Below, piece by piece: positions 27,624 to 36,454 of a stretch of 63,172 nucleotides of DNA (positions within the stretch are counted from its first letter, which is position 1; each line of letters begins with the position of its first letter). Origin of the DNA: Planctomycetaceae bacterium. Its GTDB lineage: Bacteria; Planctomycetota; Planctomycetia; Planctomycetales; Planctomycetaceae. The DNA lies in NCBI GenBank assembly GCA_041398785.1, contig JAWKUA010000030.1:1-63172 (forward strand). The letters run 5' to 3'. Under the pieces are notes generated by a model. The model did not search any database, was not told the origin of the DNA, and worked only from the letters and a program-made list of their open reading frames with translations. The translations under genes and the position numbers were made by a program.

Positions 27624-27766
27624 CAGCTCAGGTAACCGGCCGCCAGGATCGTTTCCGCAGTCGACCGATTGAGTTGGGGCGGATTCAGCGAGACCACCGG
27701 TCGCCGGTGAAAGAATCGTCGATCGGCCATCATTGTCGACAACCCTAAACGCAAAGCGAAAGAATC

Positions 27767-28201
27767 GTGCAGCCTCGCTTTACTCACATCCTGGTTCCCG
27801 TCGACTTTTCACCCGGCAACCGATCCGCTCTGGACGTTGCGTTCGAACTATCGGTGGACAACAAGGCCCGCGTGTCTCTGCTGCATGTGATCGAAGCCAT
27901 CGACACGGGCGATGAGCCGGACGAGGAATTGCGGGCGTTCTATGATCGAATGGAAACTCGGGCATGGACGGAAATGGATGCCCTGGCTCAGCGATTCACT
28001 CAGGCGGGGCAAGCCATCGACCAGAAGGTCAGAACCGGCAAGCGCGCTCACGTGATTTCTGAATTCGCCGACGAACACAACGTGGACCTGATCGTCATGA
28101 CGTCCCACACTGTCGATCGGCGGAATCCGATCCAGAGCCTTGGGACGGTCAGCTACAAGGTCTCCCTGCTGTGTTCCTGTTCCATCATGCTGGTCAAGTG
28201 A
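27767..28201 (+). CDS. universal stress protein (UspA family)
   Basis: A protein of 144 aa starting at GTG 27767. It has the Usp fold: FTHILVPVDFSPGNRSAL at the N-terminus and VDLIVMTSHTV near 110. The ATP-binding G-x2-G-x9-G-S/T loop is poor here (GTVSYKVSLLCSCSIMLVK, lacking the usual later glycines), so it may be of the non-ATP-binding type. Such proteins help survival during stress. It is separated by 143 nt from the AMMECR1 gene and may be independent of it. Confidence 0.9.
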   Translation: MQPRFTHILVPVDFSPGNRSALDVAFELSVDNKARVSLLHVIEAIDTGDEPDEELRAFYDRMETRAWTEMDALAQRFTQAGQAIDQKVRTGKRAHVISEFADEHNVDLIVMTSHTVDRRNPIQSLGTVSYKVSLLCSCSIMLVK

Positions 28202-28335
28202 CGTCGCCGTGTTCTGCGTCGATAGTTCGGTCTCGCCGAGAACGAAGCGGCTGTCGCACAGCACTGGTTGCCGGGTTCAGGCGCGCGGCGTTGGTTGCCG
28301 TGTCGTGGTGAGCGGCGGGTGTTGGCGAGCTGCCG

Positions 28336-28418
28336 GACGTCAGTCCGCAATCGTGATGGATTCGAGCGCACGACGGCTTGCGCGGAAAGCGGACTGACGT
28401 CGCGCTGCTCGCAGCGCG
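28336..28418. repeat. REP-like inverted repeat cluster
   Basis: GACGTCAGTCCGC at 28336-28348 is perfectly complementary to GCGGACTGACGTC at 28389-28401, and a second GC-rich palindrome (CGCGCTGCTCGCAGCGCG, 28401-28418) abuts it. The region 28202-28500 has no gene. Confidence 0.75.
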
Positions 28419-28507
28419 CGGTCTCCGGGCGGCGGATTGCACGACAATACCATTCATGCGGCAGTGCCGGCGGTCTCCATGATGTCGGAACACATGTCTC
28501 TGGTACC

Positions 28508-28534
28508 TTGACGCCCCCCCCGTCCGTGTATAAT
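28508..28534 (+). promoter_or_regulatory. candidate sigma-70 promoter
   Basis: TTGACG at 28508-28513 and a perfect TATAAT at 28529-28534, separated by 15 nt that include a run of eight C. The spacing is 2 nt shorter than ideal. It points toward a small frame at 28595 and the decayed gene from 28880. Confidence 0.4.
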
Positions 28535-28594
28535 GGCAGGTCCGCCGATCTGGCGGGTCTGCTGACGGCTGCTCCTCTTTGCGGAGGTAGACGG

Positions 28595-28867
28595 ATGCCT
28601 TGGGTAGCAACTTCTGATGAGCTTGCGGTGCTGACCGCGGCCACAGTCCGCGCATCGTGGCGGAACTGCAGTCACCGAGCCTGTACCGTAACCAATCTTC
28701 AGGTTCGGTGCCGTCCGTTGGATCGACCGGCGGCAGTGTGCGCCAAACTGGCTGCTGATTCGTCGATCGCCGACTCGCAACTTCCCGTGCGCCCGTCCGC
28801 TGCCTGCGGCAAACTGAGCCTCAATACAGTCACGTTGCGACTGGCGGCCTACTCTTCGAACGCTTGA
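28595..28867 (+). CDS. possible small protein, uncertain
   Basis: A 90-codon frame from ATG 28595 (MPWVATSDELAVLTAATVRA). The only positive signs are a GGAGG eight bases upstream and the candidate promoter at 28508-28534. Composition after residue 25 is not protein-like, and no homology is recognised. It could instead be a leader or the 5' region of the next unit. Confidence 0.25.
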   Translation: MPWVATSDELAVLTAATVRASWRNCSHRACTVTNLQVRCRPLDRPAAVCAKLAADSSIADSQLPVRPSAACGKLSLNTVTLRLAAYSSNA

Positions 28868-28879
28868 ATGGAGCGTGGC

Positions 28880-30039
28880 ATGAATCGCATCGGAATCATG
28901 GCAGGAAACTTTGCCCTGCTCGCTTCGTGCCGCGCTGGGTGATTTGTGCGTCGGCACCGGTACTCGCTCAGTCGGCAGACATCACATTACAGACTATCCG
29001 CAATGAATACGCCGCGACGCTGGCTCCGATGACGACGGTCTGGACGAAGTCGGCGTTGCACCGTTCGCTCACGGAAGCCTCCATGAAGCAGAACGAACTT
29101 TCCGGAAGCCCGGTGGAATGGGTGATCGACGGCCCAAAATGGTTGCTGACATTTGATTTCGACGGTCCGGACGCAAATGTCATGCAGGGTTGGTACAGCT
29201 ACGATGGCAATCGCGTTTGGAAAAACGTTATGATCGCCTGGCCGAATCCGGCCAGGCATACGCTGCCCTGTACTATTCACTGGCGACAGCCACCGATGGA
29301 TCGGTTCGGTCCACGCACGCCGTCGGAACGTTCCTGGGCTTGTATTTCACGGCGATGGTCCGTCGCAGAACGGTATGTCGCTGCTCGATCTCCTTGAACG
29401 GGATGATGCATGGCTGGAGGGAGTGGAATCCATAGACGGCGTGAAGTGCTGTCGCGTCGAGTGCCAGAATCCCAGTGTGGACGATTCACATACATCACCG
29501 GTATCCGCATGGTTCGACCCACAACACGGCTTTCTGCCACGGCGAGTGAGGTTCACCGCCGGTAGTGCCGACGGCCCATTGAACTCAACTACTTCGTAAA
29601 GGAGTTCCGCAAAGTCACGACGGAAACGGGCGAACAGGTCTGGTTTCCGGTGGTGTGCGACTACAAGCATCTCTGGGGGCACGATCTGCTGCAGGTGCAT
29701 GACGTGACGATCGGAGCGATCCCGAAGTCAGTACACTTCACGCCTCTGGCAGCGCCCGGCATGAAAACGTACAACGGCGACGACGCGGCGGATTTCAAAC
29801 GCATGCTGGATGAGAGACCCTCTGAGAAACGCCGACTGGTCAAGGTTCAACAGCGGTATCTGGAGGTCATGAAGAAGAAACAAGATCGTAACGAAGCAGG
29901 TCCGACTCAAATGGCTTCGTTGCCGTCTCCCCTAATTCCAGCCGACAGATCACCGTCAATGTTCAACGTGACCGCCATTTTTGTCACCGGTCTGGCGCTT
30001 TTGCTAGTTGGCACCTGGGCCGCTTTTCGGCGACGCTGA
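28880..30039 (+). pseudogene. secreted/membrane-anchored hypothetical protein, frameshifted
   Basis: From ATG 28880 a signal peptide begins (MNRIGIMAGNFALLASC) and breaks; it resumes in another frame (CASAPVLAQSADITLQTIRN) and continues through VDGPKWLLTFDF-like sequence to VMQGWYSYDGNRVWK near 29225. The frame then changes to YAALYYSLATATDGSVRSTH, then to MSLLDLLERDDAWLEGVESI (29375 on), and near 29580 to the frame ending at 30039. The last part (YKHLWGHDLLQVHDV) finishes with a TM helix, FVTGLALLLVGTWAAF, and RRR. At least four frame changes are needed to read one protein of about 385 aa. It heads a row with DUF1559 and DUF1573 genes, suggesting one ancestral unit. Confidence 0.7.
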
Positions 30040-30250
30040 GCAGGCGAATTCACCTCCCGGTGGAGGAGGCAATAACTCTGGTTCGATATTTGGAGCAAAG
30101 TGGCAAGTCGATGCTACGTACAGAATTCATCCTGATGGCAGTCTGTCCATTGTCCCGAGTTGCGGCGTCAGGCACACCAGAAAACACAGCCGACAGCTCC
30201 GGAGCCCAGGCAGAGTTCTTCATGAACACCGGCGATGAAAGGATCCTGCA
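30040..30250. other. gap before the DUF1559 gene
   Basis: No complete gene. One frame carries a short protein-like stretch (GAKWQVDATYRIHPDGSLS, about 30085-30145), perhaps another remnant. A possible ribosome binding site for the next gene (AAAGGA) lies at about 30238. Confidence 0.35.
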
Positions 30251-31270
30251 ATGCAAACTGCGATCATGGCGGCCTGGCCTCCGGCTCCACGCCGTCAGGC
30301 ATTTACGCTCGTCGAAGTTGTAGTGGTCATTTTCATCATCGGACTGCTGCTCAGCATTCTCATGCCGGCCCTGCAGGCAAGTCGTGAATCCGCCCGCCGA
30401 ATCTCTTGTGAATCGCATCTGAAACAGCTCGCACAGGCCACAGAAGGAGTCCGCAGTGCGACAAGGCGATATCCATACGTGCATAGAGTTTCGCCAGGAC
30501 ACGTTGGAGAATATCTGCACCCGTCTATACACGTTCAACTGCTCAGTATGCTCGACCAGCAGACGCTGTATGAACAGATTGATCGTTATGGCTGGACTAC
30601 AATCGAGGCACCGGCATCCGCAACAAATGGCTTCGCGCTGAACGTTTCGGTTCCTGTGTTTAAGTGCCCGTCGGATTCGGTTCCCTCCGGAGGAAACAGC
30701 TATCGTGCTTGTTATGGCACGACACCGGGGCTTCATGCCACGTGGGTGCCCGGCAGGCCGCGAAGAGGGCCACTGGAAGAGGAATCGCTGGCTGGCTTTT
30801 TTCTGTTTTCACGCCGGTCGGTGAATTTCAGGGACGGGGCGTCAAACACCGCAATGTTCAGCGAACGCGTCGTGGGTGATGGAGACCCGGGTGTCCATGA
30901 TCCCGTTCGCGATGTGCTAAGGACGGCGGAAGAAAACTACTGGCCGAACGATCCGGCAGTTAATTGTGCGGCCGTCAGTTCCAGCGAGCCGCATCTGTCC
31001 TATGCGGGCTGGACATGGTTGTCTCATGACTCCTCACAGACGACCTACAACCACTGCCTTCCGCCGAATTCCGTTATCCCGGATTGCAGCCAGGGTTGGA
31101 ATGAGTTCCGTGTGTTTGCGGGCGCGATGACAGCTCGCAGCTGGCACGAAGGCGGCGTATACGTTGCTCTGGCCGACGGCAGTGTCAGATTCATCAATGA
31201 GAGAATCGACCTGCGAACTTGGCGCGCGCTCGGCACGATTCACGGAGAGGAGGTCATCGGTGAGTTTTAG
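30251..31270 (+). CDS. DUF1559 protein with prepilin-type N-terminus
   Basis: A protein of 339 aa. Residues 15-45 hold a type IV pilin-like signal (RRQAFTLVEVVVVIFIIGLL) with Ala rather than the usual Gly before the cleavage point, then a long hydrophobic helix. The DUF1559 body follows (ESARRISCESHLKQLAQA, VPVFKCPSDS, FRDGASNTAMFSERV) and ends with the typical H-x-G-G-V-x-x-x-x-A-D-G-S-V-x-F motif (HEGGVYVALADGSVRFI). DUF1559 proteins are highly multiplied in planctomycetes; they are thought to be exported pseudopilin-like proteins. The stop overlaps the start of the DUF1573 gene by 11 nt. Confidence 0.93.
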   Translation: MQTAIMAAWPPAPRRQAFTLVEVVVVIFIIGLLLSILMPALQASRESARRISCESHLKQLAQATEGVRSATRRYPYVHRVSPGHVGEYLHPSIHVQLLSMLDQQTLYEQIDRYGWTTIEAPASATNGFALNVSVPVFKCPSDSVPSGGNSYRACYGTTPGLHATWVPGRPRRGPLEEESLAGFFLFSRRSVNFRDGASNTAMFSERVVGDGDPGVHDPVRDVLRTAEENYWPNDPAVNCAAVSSSEPHLSYAGWTWLSHDSSQTTYNHCLPPNSVIPDCSQGWNEFRVFAGAMTARSWHEGGVYVALADGSVRFINERIDLRTWRALGTIHGEEVIGEF

Positions 31271-32075
31271 ACCGCGTCAAACATTCACCCTGTGCCTACT
31301 TGCAGCCGGACTGACTTGCACCATTTACGGGGGCTACTACATTGTCGAGGACGCAGCGAGGCAGCCGTTCGAGTTGAGTATCGAGCCGAAGGAAATCTAC
31401 CTCTCACTTGACGACATCGGCGGCCAGAACGCCATCGGCAGGCGGGTGGCCGTGGATGTAACGGTAACAAACACCGGTCGCCAGCCAATTTCCATCGCCG
31501 ATCTGGAAACAACCTGCAGTTGCGCGGTGGCGCAACCTTTCGATCCGAAACCTTTGCAAAAAGATGAAAGCCGCACCCTTCGATTCTACGTCCGCCCGCC
31601 GTCATATGGAAAGAAGCGGTCGATCGTAACCGTCCATACGAGTCCGTCCCTTGCGCCAACTGAGATCATATTCTACATGTCCGGCGTTTCGGTGCAGATA
31701 CCGTTCGTGAACGTCGTCCCCGACGCCATCCAGTTAGTCGCCGAAGCCTTCGATGAACCCGTAACGCACCAGTTCAGCGTCGAAACCGGCGAGCGAATCG
31801 GAACATCCGGACAGTGGCTCAGCGGAATGACATCCACCAGTCAGGACGTGTCCATTACACTGCTTGGGGTTGAAGATCTGCGGACGGACAAAGTAAAGCA
31901 AATCCTGATTCGCCGTTATGATTTCGAGCTGAGTTGCGAGATTCGTGAAGGGGAACCACGCGTGAAGACATTCGCGATTCACACCGTGACACAATCGCCC
32001 GCCGGAACCACGACCAATGATAAGCCAATACCGGTTCGCCTGTCCGTCGATCAACATTCGACCGGTCGTCGATGA
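31260..32075 (+). CDS. DUF1573 (ASPM-SPD-2-Hydin-like) membrane-anchored protein
   Basis: A protein of 271 aa starting at GTG 31260, with GGAGAGGAGG about 10 nt upstream and an 11-nt overlap with the DUF1559 gene. A longer frame upstream runs inside DUF1559 and is not credible. A TM helix (LCLLAAGLTCTIYGGYYIV) anchors the protein; residues 40-150 form an Ig-like domain with VAVDVTVTNTGRQPISIADL and a TCSC motif as in DUF1573. A second sandwich domain seems to follow. Translational coupling with DUF1559 implies joint export or assembly. Confidence 0.85.
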   Translation: MSFRPRQTFTLCLLAAGLTCTIYGGYYIVEDAARQPFELSIEPKEIYLSLDDIGGQNAIGRRVAVDVTVTNTGRQPISIADLETTCSCAVAQPFDPKPLQKDESRTLRFYVRPPSYGKKRSIVTVHTSPSLAPTEIIFYMSGVSVQIPFVNVVPDAIQLVAEAFDEPVTHQFSVETGERIGTSGQWLSGMTSTSQDVSITLLGVEDLRTDKVKQILIRRYDFELSCEIREGEPRVKTFAIHTVTQSPAGTTTNDKPIPVRLSVDQHSTGRR

Positions 32076-32658
32076 AGCGATTGGCAGATGTTGTACCCAG
32101 AGTCGCGGTTCGACAGAGGGCCGTCAGCCGTGGCATGATGTGTGCCACTGCCCCGGCGCGGTACGACGACCGGCGCGACATGTGGCAAACAACCCATCGC
32201 GTGACAGCTGACAATGCACTTCGGTGGTTTTTCGTTGCTGCCTGCTCCGACGCAGGAGCTCGCACGACCAGGCAGCTCGACGGGACCTCGGCCTCACGAG
32301 ATCGCAAGGGTCGGACACCGCAGCAATTTCGCAGGCGGCACTGGTCGTTCCTGAGGCTCACATCCAGTTGCCAGTGCCGACGATCCTCGATGCTGCTGTG
32401 GCCGCAGACCGCTTCACCGAACCTTCTCCGGTTCGCCTGATAATCCACGGAGAATATCACACTGGATCTTCGTGTGTTCCTGGGCATCACAGGCGGTTAT
32501 GCAGAGTGTCATGCCGACGACTGGCGGGTATATCCAGCACCACGCATTCGGGAGGAAAAAGAGTAGATCTGAAGAACAGTTCCGGGAAATCTGCTCAGGT
32601 CACCTCCGAATTCGCAGACGAACACTGTCCGGATCTGAGACATCCTTCGTGCGGCGGT
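32076..32658. other. intergenic region
   Basis: About 580 nt between the converging DUF1573 and phosphoglycerate kinase genes. Frames here are short or antisense and do not look coding. No terminator hairpin with a T-run was seen. Confidence 0.5.
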
Positions 32659-33843
32659 TCAGGCTTCGTCGAGCAGTTCGACGGCTGCGAACTTCTTGCC
32701 TTCCAGCATCGCCAGACTGGCTCCGCCGCCGGTGCTGACGTGAGACACCTGATCGGCGAAACCGAGTTGCTGGATAGCCGCGGCGCTGTCGCCTCCGCCG
32801 ATGATGCTGACGGCATTGCTGTCGGCGATGGCCTGAGCGACCGCGCGGGTGCCTTCGTCGAATGGCGGCATCTCAAAGACGCCCATGGGGCCGTTCCACA
32901 CGACCGTCCCTGCGGTTTCGATAATGTCGGAATACAACGCGGCCGTGCCAGGGCCGATGTCGAGTCCTTCGTAGTTTTCGGGGATTTCGCCGGAGTTCAC
33001 AACCAGCTTGTTGCAGTCTTCGCTGAACGCATCGCCGCAGTGAGTATCGACGGGCAGCACCAGTTTCGTGCCGCCGTCTTCGATCAGTTCCTTCGCCAGT
33101 TCCACCTTGTCGGGTTCCACCAGGCTCTTGCCGACCTGTCGTCCCTGAGCCAGCGAGAATGTGTACGCCATCGCTCCGCCGATCAGCACCTTGTCGCAGA
33201 TCGAAAGCAGGTTCTCGATCACTTTGATCTTGTCGGACACCTTTGCTCCGCCAAGGATTGCCACAAAGGGGCGCTTCGGGCTGGCGATGGCGTCGGTCAG
33301 GTACTGGATTTCCTTTTCGACGAGAAACCCGACAACGCGCGGTCTGCCGGCCATCGCTTCGGGAACGGCGACCATCGACGCATCGGTGCGGTGGCAGGTG
33401 CCGAACGCATCGTTGCAGTAGATGTCGGCAAAGGCAGCCAGCTTGTTTGCGAATTCAGACGAGCCCTTCTTCTCACCGGCTTCGAAGCGAAGATTTTCCA
33501 GGACCAGTACATCACCGTCGTGCAGGGCTTTGACCTTGCCGTCAGCATCGGGACCGACGGTATCGGTCGCGAAAATCACAGCCTTTCCGAGCAGCTTCGC
33601 CAGCACATCGGCAGCGGGTTTCAGGCTGAATTCGGAGTTATCCTGACCGGGTTCCGGTCGGCCCAGGTGGCTGATCAGAACCAGCTTTCCGCCGCGGTCA
33701 ATCACGGACCTGATCGACGGCAGAGCCATGCGGACTCGCCGGTCATCGGTCACGTTGGTGCCATCCAGCGGAACGTTGAAATCAACCCGCATCAGAACAG
33801 TCTTTCCGGCGACGTCGACGTTGGCGATGGACTTCTTTGCCAT
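32659..33843 (-). CDS. pgk: phosphoglycerate kinase
   Basis: Glycolytic enzyme transferring the acyl phosphate of 1,3-bisphosphoglycerate to ADP. The 394-aa protein has normal length and all landmarks: VLMRVDFNVPL near the N-terminus, HLGRP near 60, LENLRFEAGEKK, FVAILGGAKVSDKIKVI, the nucleotide-binding WNGPMGVFE and the C-terminal GGGDSAAAI and STGGGASL loops. ATG 33843 with GAAAGAG upstream is the natural start; the open frame above it is spurious. A single-gene unit: no gap or tpi gene is adjacent. Confidence 0.97.
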   Translation of the reverse strand: MAKKSIANVDVAGKTVLMRVDFNVPLDGTNVTDDRRVRMALPSIRSVIDRGGKLVLISHLGRPEPGQDNSEFSLKPAADVLAKLLGKAVIFATDTVGPDADGKVKALHDGDVLVLENLRFEAGEKKGSSEFANKLAAFADIYCNDAFGTCHRTDASMVAVPEAMAGRPRVVGFLVEKEIQYLTDAIASPKRPFVAILGGAKVSDKIKVIENLLSICDKVLIGGAMAYTFSLAQGRQVGKSLVEPDKVELAKELIEDGGTKLVLPVDTHCGDAFSEDCNKLVVNSGEIPENYEGLDIGPGTAALYSDIIETAGTVVWNGPMGVFEMPPFDEGTRAVAQAIADSNAVSIIGGGDSAAAIQQLGFADQVSHVSTGGGASLAMLEGKKFAAVELLDEA

Positions 33844-34088
33844 GAATACAGCTCTTTCGTGATCGGTGCGTAGTCGGGTGATGCAGGTCGATTGGGCAGG
33901 CGGACTGTTGCGATTTTCCCGGAATGATTCAAACCCGCTTTTGCAGGTTTCCCACAATTCGAATGCAGTTGCTCGTTTGTGTGGATACGGTTTCAGCTCT
34001 ATCTTTCCTTTTGCACCATCACCACAATTCGGCAGCGAAGCACAAAGCGACGATCGAGTCGCCGTCAGCGATTCGCAGAGAACTCAGC

Positions 34089-34574
34089 ATGTCAGAATTC
34101 GACCAGCGTCTGCAGAAAGCCATCGACCGGGGCCGCCAGGCTCGTGAAGACGAAGGTCGTGCTGCCGGAAAACAACAGGCCAGCGAAGAAGAACTGCGCA
34201 GCCGCCATTCGAGCCTGCGTCTGGCACTCAGCGAGCACATCGAAGAATGTCTGCGGCGGCTGTGCGATCACTTTCCCGGATTCGAATACTCGACGGTCGT
34301 GAATGAAACCGGCTGGGGTGCTCGCATTTCCCGCGATGACATCAACCTGAATCAGGGGATCAATCGCAACCTGTACAGCCGGCTGGAAATGCTGATCAAG
34401 CCATTCTCCGACGCCCACATTCTGGAACTGAGCACCAAGGGAACCATTCGTAATCGGGAGTCCCTGAACCGCAGCAACTTCCGGTTTCTGAACGAAGCCA
34501 CAGTGGAAGGCTTCCGCGAGGTCATCGACGGCCTGGTCCTGGAATTCGCCGAACAATACGCCGCTCAGATCTAG
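34089..34574 (+). CDS. conserved hypothetical cytoplasmic protein
   Basis: A 161-aa protein starting MSEFDQRLQKAIDRGRQARE. It has an N-terminal charged helix (residues 5-45), then an alpha/beta region (ECLRRLCDHFPGFEYSTV, LYSRLEMLIKPFSDAHILEL). No signal peptide or TM segment. I recognise no functional family. Codon and residue use look like the neighbours, and the frame upstream of ATG 34089 looks non-coding. Confidence 0.75.
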   Translation: MSEFDQRLQKAIDRGRQAREDEGRAAGKQQASEEELRSRHSSLRLALSEHIEECLRRLCDHFPGFEYSTVVNETGWGARISRDDINLNQGINRNLYSRLEMLIKPFSDAHILELSTKGTIRNRESLNRSNFRFLNEATVEGFREVIDGLVLEFAEQYAAQI

Positions 34575-34977
34575 TGCCTTGTCAGCACTGAATTGATGAG
34601 TTGCCTGGCACTGGCTGTGTCAGCGGTTTCCGAGCGCAGTCGCACTGGCACAGCCAGTGCCACACATCAAAGCACGCTGGCCGCGGCACGAGTACCGTCC
34701 GTGCTGCCGTGGCGCAGCAATATCTGCGACGTCGAAGCGGTGGAAACGGATTTGACCAAAGTCGGCAGCGGCGCAGTCGAACGGGCGAGCGACTTTTCAG
34801 CCGAATTCCGATGGAACGGACGGACACTGTGATCGGGAGGAAGTGCCAATCGGGACCACGCTCCCGCCGAGCCGCTGCCGCAACGGGCGCCCATTGGCAC
34901 ACGCGGCTCGGCAGGAGCCTCGCCCTCCCGCGCGTCGGTCGCGCATTCGCATCGATCAAATGACGCGTGACAGACCA
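34575..34977. other. gene-free stretch with inverted repeats
   Basis: About 400 nt between converging genes. It holds the 14-bp inverted repeat at 34606-34662 and a GC-rich GGCTCGGCAGGAGCCTCGCC stretch near 34903. No gene is seen. Confidence 0.55.
34606..34662. repeat. 14-bp perfect inverted repeat
   Basis: TGGCACTGGCTGTG (34606-34619) and CACAGCCAGTGCCA (34649-34662) with a 29-nt loop that itself contains CACTGGCA. It lies between converging genes and has no T-run. Confidence 0.75.
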
Positions 34978-36432
34978 CTACGCAATGATCTCTTCAATCG
35001 CGGAACCGTGGTCGATGTCAAGACGCTTGCGGCCGGGGATTTCCAGTTGCCGTGAGTCCAGGCCAAGCTGGCGCAGGATCGTCGCATGGATATCGGTCAC
35101 GTAGTGTCGGTCTTCCACGGCATGAAAGCCGATCTCATCCGTCGCGCCGTGAACAACACCACGTTTCAGGCCGCCGCCGGCCATCCAGACGGTGAACCCG
35201 AAGATATGATGATCCCGGCCGTCCGAACCCTGCGACCCGGGTGTGCGTCCGAATTCGGTGGCGAACAGCACCAGCGTTTCGTCCAGCAATCCGCGAATGT
35301 CCAGGTCCTCCAGCAGAGCCGCGACAGGCTGATCGACCGCGAGTGAATTCTGCTGGTGATTGGCGCGAAGTGCACCGTGAGCGTCCCAGGCTCCCGCACC
35401 TCCGGCACCGTGCTGAATCTGAATGAATCGCACTCCGCGTTCGACCATTCGCCGCGCGGCCAGCAGCTTCATTCCGAAATCGCGGCTGTGCGGCTGATCG
35501 AGTCCGTAAAGAGCCTGCGTCTGTTGCGTTTCGCGGCTGAAGTCGACGACATCGGGAACCGATTGCTGCATCCGAAACGCCAGTTCGTACGACGCCATGC
35601 GTGCAGAAAGTGCCGGGTCATCGGGAAAGTCGTGTCCGCGCAGTGTGTTAAGGCGGTCAAGCAGGTCTCTGCTGATCTGCCGGCCCGCAGGCGACACAGC
35701 TTGCGCCGGACGACTGAAATCCAGCGGGTTGTCAGGGTCGATGCGCAGCGGCACGGCATCATGCGCTGGTCCCAGATAGTGCCCGTCGCGCTTGTTCCAG
35801 TATTCGCGGTTCCCGATGGAAACGAACTGCGGCAGGTTGTCGTTCAGAGACCCAAGCCCGTAATGCACCCAGGCGCCGAGCGTCGGGAAATCGCCGTCGT
35901 TCTGATGCCGGCCGGAATGAAACTGTGTCTGCGCGCCGTGATTGCTGTCGGTGGTCCACATCGATCGCACGATGGCCAGCCGGTCGACGTGTCGCGCGGT
36001 GTGCGGAAACCAGTCGCTGACTTCGATTCCGCTTTGGCCGTGCTTTCGAAAACCGACCTGCAGCGGATACAGCGTGTTTCGCTGATTGCCGTTTCCATCG
36101 GGAACGACCAGGCGTTCGATGGCCAGCCGTTTCGGATCCTGAGTATCGGCGAACGGCGTTTCAGCGATCGTCTTTCCGGCGTAGCGAGTCAGCATCGGTT
36201 TCGGGTCGAAGGACTCGACATGACTGACGCCTCCGTTCATGAACAGCCAGATCACGCTTTTGGCTTTCGGCGTGAAATGTGGCAGGCCCGAGGGATCCGT
36301 TTGGCTTCCGTCGCGTCCGTAGCCGTCTCGCTGCAACATCGCGGCGAGGGCCAGGCTGCCGAAGCCAAGTCCGGTGTCGCACAGAAACGCTCGCCGGCAC
36401 CGGCGGCCGTGTGGTGAATCCGTAAACTGCAT
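34978..36432 (-). CDS. DUF1501 domain-containing secreted protein
   Basis: A protein of 484 aa with a short Arg-containing export signal (RRCRRAFLCDTGLGFGSLAL). DUF1501 landmarks: SVIWLFMNGGVSHVESFDPKP near 60, DSNHGAQTQFHSGRHQ near 165, GAWDAHGALRANH near 355, LFATEFGRTPGSQGSDGRDH near 390 and a C-terminal VTDIHATILRQLGLD. The DUF1553 gene lies upstream on the same strand with a 22-nt gap, so they form an operon. Together such pairs are thought to act in extracytoplasmic breakdown of complex substrates, but the reaction is unproven. Confidence 0.94.
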   Translation of the reverse strand: MQFTDSPHGRRCRRAFLCDTGLGFGSLALAAMLQRDGYGRDGSQTDPSGLPHFTPKAKSVIWLFMNGGVSHVESFDPKPMLTRYAGKTIAETPFADTQDPKRLAIERLVVPDGNGNQRNTLYPLQVGFRKHGQSGIEVSDWFPHTARHVDRLAIVRSMWTTDSNHGAQTQFHSGRHQNDGDFPTLGAWVHYGLGSLNDNLPQFVSIGNREYWNKRDGHYLGPAHDAVPLRIDPDNPLDFSRPAQAVSPAGRQISRDLLDRLNTLRGHDFPDDPALSARMASYELAFRMQQSVPDVVDFSRETQQTQALYGLDQPHSRDFGMKLLAARRMVERGVRFIQIQHGAGGAGAWDAHGALRANHQQNSLAVDQPVAALLEDLDIRGLLDETLVLFATEFGRTPGSQGSDGRDHHIFGFTVWMAGGGLKRGVVHGATDEIGFHAVEDRHYVTDIHATILRQLGLDSRQLEIPGRKRLDIDHGSAIEEIIA

Positions 36433-36454
36433 TGTGTCTGTTCCCCCCGTGAAT

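Noticed and set aside
3808..30039. Explaining all frame changes as sequencing errors
   Set aside because: Genes of 4-7 kb nearby are intact and the changes cluster in three places, so random error is less likely; it cannot be excluded without reads.
32224..33873. 549-codon plus-strand open frame
   Set aside because: It lies opposite phosphoglycerate kinase, which is certain from its motifs.
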